From JAJPXC01 sp964562375 (GTDB lineage: Bacteria > Bacteroidota > Bacteroidia > Bacteroidales > Muribaculaceae): DNA of 11,238 nt. Positions 5,787-11,238 of this stretch are shown piece by piece (the first letter of the stretch is position 1; every line of letters begins with the position of its first letter). The DNA lies in the NCBI GenBank assembly GCA_964562375.1, contig CAZLSW010000090.1:1-11238 (forward strand), read 5' to 3'. Under the pieces are notes generated by a model that did not search any database, was not told the DNA's origin, and saw nothing but the letters and a program-made list of their open reading frames with translations. The position numbers and the translations under genes are program-made.

Positions 5787-7046
5787 TCAATCCCAAGAAT
5801 TATCGTCTACCCGCGGTACTACGAGTCGGGGCAACACACAGTTGTAATTGACCTTCTTCTCAGGCTTTTCGGGGTCATAACACATATAGAACAGGTCGAT
5901 ATTCTCAGGCAGAATCTTACGCACCTGTTTAGCCAGTTCCCAGCCCATATCCCAATAGTCCTCAAAACTCATGGTTGGGTCCGGGTTGTCAAAATAGTCT
6001 GCCCACTTACCCAAGCCTGGAATGTCGAGAGGGAAAGTACCGAAATCACTGTAAAGGGTCCTTGAGTCTCCTGAGCCAACTCCCATTGTGTCCCAAAAGA
6101 TGCATCCCCCATAATCTTGAAACATGACAAAGGTCTCATCAACTGATTGTAGAAGCTTATGGCCGCTCGACAAACCATATATATAGTTCTCAATTTCGAC
6201 ACATTTGAATGCGTTGTATGCGTGCCAAACCTCCCTCCGGACCTCTCCTTTAGGGTAGCTGTCGTGGGAATCGTAAATGCCAAAACCCAATTCCGTAAGG
6301 ACGGCCAAATAGAATGCTTTCACGAACTCCCTTTTGTTGACGTAAGCCTCATAAACGTGTTCTTCCGAATAACCTTCAACAATCCAAAATTGGCCCATGT
6401 CGGTTTTAGACCCTATTCTTTGAGGGAAGAAAAACATGGCCCGACAGGAATAAAGGTCGAACCTATAGGCGTCTTTGTCATCAGTGATGATGCCAAGTAG
6501 CCAATTACGGAGGCGCGTCAACTCTTTTAGGCCCACCTTAATGTCATAGGTTGATCGTTTAATGGCGAAATGCAGTTGTAGTTGTTCCGCGTCACGCTTT
6601 GCCTCAATTGTCACATTGTGTTTGAGGGCGCACTCCCGGTTGACCTCTTTAGCCATAAGTTTCAGGTCAGAAATTATATCATCGACATTGTCATCGACGG
6701 TAATCTCATGGATTAATCCACTATTGTCCTCATATGGAGGTGCATAGATCAAGTCATAGCATCTGGGAAGTCGAAGACGTATGGCCTTCGCGAACATAAG
6801 GCCCTCGGCATGCCATGCGGCCCAGTCAAAAAGAGGATTGGTAATGGCATCCGCAAAATCGGTTGCCCTCTCATAACGCTTAAGCCATTCCTCAATTCCA
6901 GGCATCACAAAGCTGAAACTCAATCCTTCAAAACAACGGTCGTAGATGTAAATCGCATCACCAAAGCCGCTATAAGAGCATCCCTCGGAGTCTTGGTATA
7001 ATTCATCGTAATCGGGGGAGATTCGTAGGTACGTTTTCTTTTCCAT
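5787..7046 (-). CDS. Hypothetical two-copy-domain protein, 419 residues
   Basis: I do not recognise the family. The protein is acidic, aromatic-rich and apparently cytoplasmic. It contains an internal duplication: residues about 11-110 and 302-400 align through DSEGCSYSGFGD against DYGGCIFWDTMGVGSGD, MPGIEEW (48-54) against IPGLGKW (342-348), an amphipathic helix ending in LRLP (91-94) against KILP (377-380), and DLIYAPPYED against DLFYMCYDPE. Between them lies a different domain with a FVKAFYLAVLTELGFGIYD helix (241-259). ATG 7046 (MEKKTYLRIS) is chosen because the twenty extra residues from ATG 7106 have no counterpart in the duplicate; the longer form cannot be excluded. It leads the ankyrin-like gene. 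The architecture recalls contact-dependent toxin immunity proteins, but no toxin is present and this is inference. Confidence 0.65.
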   Translation of the reverse strand: MEKKTYLRISPDYDELYQDSEGCSYSGFGDAIYIYDRCFEGLSFSFVMPGIEEWLKRYERATDFADAITNPLFDWAAWHAEGLMFAKAIRLRLPRCYDLIYAPPYEDNSGLIHEITVDDNVDDIISDLKLMAKEVNRECALKHNVTIEAKRDAEQLQLHFAIKRSTYDIKVGLKELTRLRNWLLGIITDDKDAYRFDLYSCRAMFFFPQRIGSKTDMGQFWIVEGYSEEHVYEAYVNKREFVKAFYLAVLTELGFGIYDSHDSYPKGEVRREVWHAYNAFKCVEIENYIYGLSSGHKLLQSVDETFVMFQDYGGCIFWDTMGVGSGDSRTLYSDFGTFPLDIPGLGKWADYFDNPDPTMSFEDYWDMGWELAKQVRKILPENIDLFYMCYDPEKPEKKVNYNCVLPRLVVPRVDDNSWD

Positions 7047-7147
7047 TATCAGGGTACGGTGACACAGTGAAGAGGTGTTGACGCAGGCTACCAAAGGTTT
7101 TCTCATATCAGTTTACTTTTACGAGCTTGATGTCGAAGATAAGAAAA

Positions 7148-7600
7148 TCAATCTTCGACGTCTTGTAACAATTTTAAGGCTTGGCGATATTTCTCCCAAC
7201 GAGCAAAATCTTTTTCAGTGGGGTGGGGGAGGCGTGTGGCGTCGAGGTTGTGGAGCAGGTCGGCCATCTTTACTTGACGGGCGATGGGATTGGCTTTCGC
7301 TCCCTTGACGTAGGTCATATACGGCACGCTCGGGTCATGAGTCAACAGGCTCAGGGCTGTGATCACTTCCTTCGGGAAACCCATATCATTGAGCTGGGCC
7401 AAGGTGTAGTCGGTGTCCTCGACAACATCGTGAAGCAACGCCGCGATGATGGCAGCGTCGGAGCCGCCGTCCTTGGCGACTGTCATTGCCACCGTACATG
7501 GATGGAGGAAGTAATCCTGTCCACCCTTATCCTTTTGCCCGGCGTGAGCCTCCTTGGCCAATGCCATAGCCTTGATCACATAATCTGAAAGATATTCCAT
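7148..7600 (-). CDS. Stand-alone RelA/SpoT-like HD-domain phosphohydrolase
   Basis: The 150-residue single-domain protein resembles the hydrolase domain of SpoT and small alarmone hydrolases, which remove the 3' pyrophosphate of (p)ppGpp. Signature residues are present: AHAGQKDKGGQDYFLHP (His33), AALLHDVVEDT (His57, Asp58, Glu61, Asp62) and VKMADLLHNLDATR (Asp114). The synthetase, TGS and ACT domains of full SpoT are absent. A TTG at 7624 would add eight residues, but ATG 7600 aligns with the usual family start. A promoter and an operator-like palindrome lie upstream. Alarmone hydrolysis is likely from motif completeness; activity on another 3'-phosphorylated nucleotide, such as NADPH in Mesh1-like enzymes, is the main alternative. 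Confidence 0.85.
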   Translation of the reverse strand: MEYLSDYVIKAMALAKEAHAGQKDKGGQDYFLHPCTVAMTVAKDGGSDAAIIAALLHDVVEDTDYTLAQLNDMGFPKEVITALSLLTHDPSVPYMTYVKGAKANPIARQVKMADLLHNLDATRLPHPTEKDFARWEKYRQALKLLQDVED

Positions 7601-7637
7601 AAATAGAAATTTTATGTCAGCCAAAACCGAATTTTAT

Positions 7638-7688
7638 TATCCGGATTTCGGATAGCACAAATTTAGTGATTTTACTGATTACATCAAT
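7638..7688 (-). promoter_or_regulatory. Promoter and operator-like palindrome of the HD hydrolase gene
   Basis: On the minus strand, ATTG (7688-7685) is followed after 19 bp by TAAATTTG (7665-7658), a good match to the Bacteroidota promoter consensus. Immediately downstream, over the expected transcription start, lies the perfect inverted repeat TATCCG-N5-CGGATA (7654-7638). A palindrome at +1 is a typical repressor-binding position. The leader to ATG 7600 would be about 50 nt. Confidence 0.5.
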
Positions 7689-7694
7689 CTTTTT

Positions 7695-8162
7695 TCAGAA
7701 TAATTGCGTGTCGATATTATAATGCGTTTTTGTCTTAAGGGTGATATTTTGGCGGTGGAGGAGGCGGAAGATGGTCGAGCGGGAAACACCGCTCATGGCG
7801 TGGATTTGCTCGATGGGCATACCGACGAGGTACATGTTGAGCACATCAACGACCTTCTTGGCTTTGGTCGATTTGTAACTCACAGTACTTTCTCCTCTGT
7901 CCTCGAGACATAAACGCGACCGCATATTTTGCGATTCCGAGACGCTGTTTGTCAGGACAGACAGCAATTCGGCGGTGCCTTTGGCGGGAAAGATGGAATC
8001 CCCGGTGTCGATTTTGTCCTCGATATCTATAATCCTCAATCGCATACGCCTTGCAAGATCAAAGAACGCCATTACTCTGTCGGCGCATGTGGCCGCAGTG
8101 GCCAAATTGGGAAGAACAACGGTGTCCCCGTAATTAATTCTCTCCAATAAGACGCACCACAA
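7695..8162 (-). CDS. Resolvase-like protein lacking catalytic residues, N-terminally truncated
   Basis: The 155-residue product aligns by eye with the second half of serine recombinases. ERINYGDTVVLPNLATAA (7-24) occupies the place of the family's GDTLVVxxLDRLGR segment, followed by FFDLARRMRLRIIDIEDKIDT (33-53), a long helix region, and a C-terminal helix-turn-helix (VVDVLNMYLVGMPIEQIHAMS, then GVSRSTIFRLL, about 104-135). The N-terminal strand with the catalytic serine is missing, and the DRLxR arginines are not conserved. The frame is open upstream only to about 8198 and no ATG is present; TTG 8162 is the available start. It is probably a decayed recombinase, or a protein kept for DNA binding. 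The palindrome CGGCGCCG and the repeat GTATCG/CGATAC lie in the divergent gap at 8174-8207. Confidence 0.6.
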   Translation of the reverse strand: MWCVLLERINYGDTVVLPNLATAATCADRVMAFFDLARRMRLRIIDIEDKIDTGDSIFPAKGTAELLSVLTNSVSESQNMRSRLCLEDRGESTVSYKSTKAKKVVDVLNMYLVGMPIEQIHAMSGVSRSTIFRLLHRQNITLKTKTHYNIDTQLF

Positions 8163-8248
8163 GATAAAGCCGAGTATCGACGCGGCGCCGAGCCATTAGC
8201 CCGATACCAGCTCATGCCGTTGAATCAACTCACGGGATTGATTTGGTG

Positions 8249-8605
8249 ATGGATGAGAAAACTCTTGAACAGATCGTCAGAGTGGCTGGCTCATTCGGCA
8301 CGGGAGTGGCTGTGGTCGCGACAAACGACCCATGCCGGTGTTACCGTGTGAGGAACCACAAACTGGAGTCGTTCCCCGACACACGGATCCTCTTGAAAAC
8401 CTTACGTGATTTTCCCAATTGCTGCGCCGGTGAGGTGGTTTCGATATGCCGGTCAAGGATTGACAAAGCGATTTATGAGATGTCAAGCGACCGCAAATTC
8501 GCCAAAAGGCTCAGGGAATTCAGGCTTTCCGAAGAGGACGTTCAACGCATAATCAGCAAGGCGTCATATTGCGACTTGGAAATAGACATAACCGATTTGG
8601 ACTAA
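8249..8605 (+). CDS. Hypothetical protein, 118 residues
   Basis: I do not recognise this family. From ATG 8249 (MDEKTLEQIVRVAGSFG) the protein is soluble and mixed alpha/beta. Four cysteines (in DPCRCYR, FPNCCAGE and VSICRS, with another in ASYCDLE) are clustered more than usual, but no regular CxxC pair forms a zinc site. A basic helix DRKFAKRLREFRLSEEDVQRI lies near residues 81-101. TTG and GTG codons at 8243 and 8246 would extend it by two residues. It diverges from the resolvase-like gene across an 86-bp gap and ends 15 bp before the next ATG, so it could be transcribed together with the broken OmpA-like/repeat gene. Confidence 0.55.
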   Translation: MDEKTLEQIVRVAGSFGTGVAVVATNDPCRCYRVRNHKLESFPDTRILLKTLRDFPNCCAGEVVSICRSRIDKAIYEMSSDRKFAKRLREFRLSEEDVQRIISKASYCDLEIDITDLD

Positions 8606-8620
8606 CTCTAAAATAATATT

Positions 8621-9011
8621 ATGAAAGAACAACTAATCAACGCGATTATCGCGAAAATCAACCGCAGAAGCACTTGGTTGCGAGTGGACATCAAAAACGT
8701 GCTCACGGCCAGTTCGTGCGTGTTGACCCCCTCTATGTGCCTTGATCCGAAAGTGGAGAGGATCTATCAGTTTTGCGTTATCAAGGACCGGGGTGGGCAC
8801 CATAAAGGGTACTGAGGTCGTCAACACGGCTTTGAGCCACACGAGGGCCGAGTTCATCAGCTCCCATTTGCAGTCAAAGGGAGTACCCGAGCATCGGGTG
8901 ATTATCGAGGCCCAAGGCGGCGTGCGCACCTACGGGACAAACGAGGCCAACTCCAAAACACCAAAATCAAAGCTATCCCTGCGACCCTGTTCGCCAACAA
9001 TCCCTTGGTGA
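8621..9011 (+). pseudogene. Broken OmpA-like segment upstream of the repeat protein
   Basis: ATG 8621 (MKEQLINAIIAKINRR) opens a 64-codon frame that ends at TGA 8813-8815. In the adjacent frame, from about 8808, comes GTEVVNTALSHTRAEF and then ISSHLQSKGVPEHRVIIEAQGG. This resembles the latter part of a peptidoglycan-binding OmpA C-terminal domain (usual form: NxxLSxxRAxxVxxYLxxxGV...GxG). That frame fades near 8950, where the repeat protein's frame, identical to the first frame, takes over. One extra base near the GGG at 8807-8809 and one missing base near 8953 would join all three parts into one gene from 8621 to 10105. No signal peptide is visible at 8621, so the start of the original protein may also be lost. 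Confidence 0.5.
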
Positions 9012-9850
9012 CTAATTTCCGGGGAGCATTCTCCAACTGTTCCCAGTTGACTTCAGTTCCCGAGTCGTTGTTTGACAATAACCCGAAGGTGACCACCTTC
9101 GCCAACCTGTTTACAAGTTGCACTTCGTTGGCCAATATTCCCGAGAAGATCTTCGCCAACAACCCCAAGGTGACGGCTTTCGACAACCTGTTCTACCGTT
9201 GCCACGCGTTGAAGTCGGTGCCGAAAGGGCTGTTCGCCAACAACACAGCAGCTCAGACGTTCACGTTCCTGATGGCCGACAGTGGGATAGAGTCCTTACC
9301 GTCGGGATTCTTCGCGTCCAACACCGAGGCCACCACGTTCTACTACGCTTTCCAAAGTTGCGGTTCGCTAAAGACCGTCCCGGCCGACCTGTTCGCCACA
9401 TGTTCCAAAATCACCAGTTTCAACCTGACGTTCAGCGGGTGCAACTCTTTGACCGCGATACCGTCGGGATTCTTCGACGGAGCCGTTAGCGCGAAGGATT
9501 TCACGGCCACGTTCAACGGCTGCACATCGTTGACAGCAATTCCTTCGGGGCTGTTCGACAACTGCGCCGAGGCCACAACATTCGAGCGAGTGTTCAACTC
9601 CTGCAAGGGCATCACCGGGATTCCCGCGGGATTGTTCGACAACAACACCAAGGTCGAGTCGTTCTCCTATGCCCTTAGCGGAACGGGCATCTCCACGGTC
9701 CCCTCGGGACTGTTCGACAACAACGCCTACGTGACGGATTTCTCGGGCGTACTCTCCTCGTGTCCCAACTTAGAGTCAGTTCCAGCGGGGTTCTTCGCCA
9801 AGCAACCACTGGCCTACAACTTCAAGTACGCCCTGTACTCCTGCAAGAAA
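8966..9850 (+). repeat. Eleven tandem 78-81-bp coding repeats
   Basis: Units start at 8966, 9047, 9128, 9209, 9287, 9368, 9449, 9530, 9611, 9689 and 9770. Nine are 81 bp. The fourth and ninth are 78 bp: these end in SG or TG, lack the Cys-x-Ser closing triplet, and are followed by a unit starting with Ile rather than Leu. Units 7 and 8 share LTAIPSG. Confidence 0.8.
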
Positions 9851-10105
9851 CTATACGACTTCGAGAACGTGTTCGTTTGCGACCCATCGGAGAAAACCAC
9901 CCGCTTCTCCCAACTCACACAAGCGCTGAACATCGATTACATGTTCGGCTTCGTTGGACTGGAGAACACGGCCCTGGCCGCCACCTTCAACGCCATCGAC
10001 TTCTCGGAGTACACCGTCCCCTCGGGTATTACCTACTCCAACGCCCCCTACGCCTCGGCCACCACCGCCTTCCTCAACTACCCCTCTATCACCCAATACT
10101 ACTAG
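8966..10105 (+). CDS. BspA/DUF285-like leucine-rich repeat protein, 5' end not defined
   Basis: The frame consists of eleven tandem 26-27-residue repeats followed by about 84 non-repeat residues ending in FSEYTVPSGITYSNAPY and SITQYY. The repeat pattern is L-t-s-[IV]-P-x-G-[LF]-F-x-N-N-x-x-[VA]-T-x-F-x-x-x-F-x-x-C-x-S. The LxxIPxxLF core with closing F and C resembles BspA/DUF285-type leucine-rich repeats, which form surface-exposed solenoids and often bind host or bacterial proteins. The first recognisable repeat begins at 8966, upstream of the first possible start codon in frame (TTG 9005), and no signal peptide is present. The gene is therefore broken at its 5' end or continuous with the frame starting at 8621. 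A strong terminator follows. Confidence 0.75.
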   Translation: MKAIPATLFANNPLVTNFRGAFSNCSQLTSVPESLFDNNPKVTTFANLFTSCTSLANIPEKIFANNPKVTAFDNLFYRCHALKSVPKGLFANNTAAQTFTFLMADSGIESLPSGFFASNTEATTFYYAFQSCGSLKTVPADLFATCSKITSFNLTFSGCNSLTAIPSGFFDGAVSAKDFTATFNGCTSLTAIPSGLFDNCAEATTFERVFNSCKGITGIPAGLFDNNTKVESFSYALSGTGISTVPSGLFDNNAYVTDFSGVLSSCPNLESVPAGFFAKQPLAYNFKYALYSCKKLYDFENVFVCDPSEKTTRFSQLTQALNIDYMFGFVGLENTALAATFNAIDFSEYTVPSGITYSNAPYASATTAFLNYPSITQYY

Positions 10106-10130
10106 CAAAACATAGGGTTAGTGACGCAAA

Positions 10131-10168
10131 GAACCGACATCCGCGGGTCGCCCCGCGGATGTCGGTTC
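10131..10168 (+). terminator. Strong hairpin after the repeat-protein gene
   Basis: A perfect 17-bp stem, GAACCGACATCCGCGGG (10131-10147) with its complement at 10152-10168, closes a TCGC tetraloop 26 bp after the stop codon. There is no T run immediately downstream, but stem length and position make termination or 3'-end stabilisation the natural reading. Confidence 0.75.
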
Positions 10169-10275
10169 ACATGTCAAATAAGGTTTTAATCCTTACAGTG
10201 AGACTTTCCTAACATATAACGAAATAAATCCGATATTATTCCAACTCATTATATCGACATAGAAAAATTTATTCT

Positions 10276-10283
10276 TACCTTTG
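10276..10283 (+). promoter_or_regulatory. Candidate -7 box for the 19-residue-repeat gene
   Basis: TACCTTTG fits TAnnTTTG and lies about 85 bp upstream of ATG 10369. The region upstream of it is strongly A/T-rich, as expected between units, but no TTTG is seen at -33. The leader would be roughly 75-80 nt. Confidence 0.45.
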
Positions 10284-10368
10284 TCTTCTCTGAATTCTTA
10301 CGATTGTCTTGGCCTCTCCTGGACAATCGCTAAGGTATCCCATTCGTAAAAACCAAACCGAACTAACT

Positions 10369-10809
10369 ATGAGTGTCAAGAAATTCGCCGTTGTACTAGC
10401 ATTAATGCTGATAGCCTTAAGCGCTTTCGCCCAAACGCACATTTACACCGGCAACTATGCCACCGGCAACGCCATCTACACTTGGGACGGTGAGCATCTC
10501 TATTCGGGGAACTATGCCACCGGCAACGCCATCTACACATGGGATGGTCGACATCTCTATGCTGGCAACTATGCCTCTGGCAACGCCCTTTACACTTGGG
10601 ACGGCAATCATCTGTACTCGGGTAATTACGCATCGGGCAATGCCATCTACACTTGGGATTGTCAACATCTCTATTCGGGGAACTATGCCACAGGAAACGC
10701 CATCTACACGTGGGATGGTCGACATGTCTATAAAGGGAATTACGCTACCGGTAACGCCATATACACTACCGACGGACCTTTCCCCGCTTACCTTTTCGCC
10801 ATTTTATAA
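10369..10809 (+). CDS. Secreted six-repeat protein (19-residue, MORN- or beta-flower-like repeats)
   Basis: ATG 10369 starts a clear signal peptide (MSVKKFAVVLALMLIALSAFA, cleavage before QTH). ATG-like extension to 10309 would place twenty polar residues before it and is not used. The mature protein is almost entirely six 19-residue repeats with the pattern H-[LIV]-Y-x-G-N-Y-A-[TS]-G-N-A-[IL]-Y-T-W-D-G-x, then a short tail PFPAYLFAIL. The Y-x-G-x-Y-x-x-G spacing recalls MORN repeats, and short aromatic/NG hairpin repeats also occur in the Bacteroidota four-fold beta-flower proteins; neither assignment is certain. It is predicted to fold as a small all-beta array in the periplasm or at the surface. 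The nucleotidyltransferase gene follows after 10 bp. Confidence 0.75.
   Translation: MSVKKFAVVLALMLIALSAFAQTHIYTGNYATGNAIYTWDGEHLYSGNYATGNAIYTWDGRHLYAGNYASGNALYTWDGNHLYSGNYASGNAIYTWDCQHLYSGNYATGNAIYTWDGRHVYKGNYATGNAIYTTDGPFPAYLFAIL
10438..10779 (+). repeat. Six tandem 57-bp coding repeats
   Basis: Units begin at 10438, 10495, 10552, 10609, 10666 and 10723. Units 2 and 5 are nearly identical at DNA level, differing at only a few third positions. Deviations are a Gly-to-Cys change in unit 4 (WDCQ) and Trp-to-Thr in unit 6 (TTDG). Confidence 0.85.
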
Positions 10810-10819
10810 CACACCGACG

Positions 10820-11206
10820 ATGACTGCTGACGGTATTAGACAACGATTGGAGAAGGTTGAACGGGAGAACCATGTGAGGATACTGCTCGCTGTGGAAAGC
10901 GGTAGCCGCGCTTGGGGGTTCGCGTCGCCCGACTCCGATTGGGATGTGCGTTTCATTTATGTGCATCCAGTGGAGTGGTATCTTAAAGTAGAACCGGGCA
11001 GAGACGTTATCGAGGAGATGGATAATGATGGCTTCGACGCTTCTGGCTGGGAATTGCGCAAGGCTCTGCAATTGTTTCGGAAGACCAATCCGTCCCTGCT
11101 GGAATGGCTCCGTTCCCCAATCAAGTACATGGACAGGGGATTGGCGGATGCGCTAATCAAGGTTGAACAAGACTATTTCAATCCATTACTGTCCGCTAAA
11201 AGTTAG
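10820..11206 (+). CDS. RlaP/YcgL-type nucleotidyltransferase, C-terminally truncated
   Basis: This belongs to the predicted nucleotidyltransferase superfamily of DNA polymerase beta type known as COG3541/RlaP. Family signatures present are ESGSRAWGF (26-34) and SPDSDWDVRFIYV (36-48), with Asp40 and Asp42 as metal ligands, then VEWYL and the FRKTNPSLLEWLRSPI segment (86-101). Members are usually about 250-270 residues; this one stops at 128, shortly after YFNPL, before the conserved helical half. The remaining 32 bases of the window do not resume the family sequence in another frame. RlaP proteins occur in RNA-repair and mobile contexts, with an unknown substrate. It lies 10 bp after the repeat protein and is probably co-transcribed with it. 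Confidence 0.85.
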   Translation: MTADGIRQRLEKVERENHVRILLAVESGSRAWGFASPDSDWDVRFIYVHPVEWYLKVEPGRDVIEEMDNDGFDASGWELRKALQLFRKTNPSLLEWLRSPIKYMDRGLADALIKVEQDYFNPLLSAKS

Positions 11207-11238
11207 CGACCGACCTAAAAGATAGGGCTGGCCTCCGA

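Noticed and set aside
9760..10212. 150-residue plus-strand ORF overlapping the repeat-protein C-terminus and the terminator
   Set aside because: It is Arg/Leu-rich out-of-frame reading of the repeat gene and runs through the terminator hairpin.
10438..10779. CRISPR-like array at the 57-bp repeats
   Set aside because: Units are contiguous without spacers and encode a perfect 19-residue protein repeat.
10457..10819. N-terminal extension of the nucleotidyltransferase frame back through the 57-bp repeats
   Set aside because: In that frame the repeats give a Pro/Thr/Ser-rich shadow, while the secreted protein frame has a signal peptide and regular repeats; the family start fits ATG 10820.

Overview
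The window looks like an accessory stretch of a Bacteroidales chromosome (gut Bacteroidota). The evidence is indirect but consistent. There are several TAnnTTTG -7 promoter boxes, one with a TTTG -33 element at 20 bp. Start codons sit behind A/T-rich leaders without Shine-Dalgarno motifs. The gene families (DUF6088-type AbiEi antitoxin, secreted repeat proteins, DLH-like esterase, YjaB-like GNAT) are common in that order. No rRNA, tRNA, CRISPR array or complete mobile element was found.

Layout. 1-350: remnant of an IS4-type transposase start, wrapped in a 17-bp hairpin. 351-1473 (minus): AbiE-type toxin-antitoxin pair with an apparently complete antitoxin and a toxin cut short after its nucleotidyltransferase half. 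1542-1988 (minus): msrB interrupted by an in-frame amber codon. 2050-3108 (minus): secreted alpha/beta hydrolase. 3109-3458: no confident gene, but a GC-richer segment with nested inverted repeats and a possible short minus-strand ORF. 3459-3776 (plus): unrecognised 105-residue protein. 3793-5020 (minus): YjaB-like acetyltransferase, ADP-ribose-pyrophosphatase-like NUDIX hydrolase, and the 3' stub of a zinc-type alcohol dehydrogenase. 4989-7046 (minus): two unrecognised proteins, one ankyrin-like and one with an internal duplication, apparently placed on top of the dehydrogenase. 7148-7600 (minus): stand-alone RelA/SpoT-like HD hydrolase with its own promoter and an operator-like palindrome. 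7695-8162 (minus): resolvase-like protein lacking catalytic residues. 8249-8605 (plus): unrecognised protein. 8621-10105 (plus): broken OmpA-like segment followed by a protein of eleven 26-27-residue leucine-rich repeats, ending in a strong terminator hairpin. 10369-11206 (plus): secreted protein of six 19-residue repeats, then an RlaP/YcgL-type nucleotidyltransferase lacking its C-terminal half.

The most striking property is the density of broken genes: transposase, abiEii, msrB, adh, resolvase, OmpA-like and rlaP. Most of the frame breaks fall at or near mononucleotide runs, so read-level error has to be separated from real decay. The regions most likely to hold something undescribed are the 4989-7046 gene pair, the 19-residue repeat protein followed 10 bp later by the nucleotidyltransferase, and the structured intergenic segment at 3238-3420.
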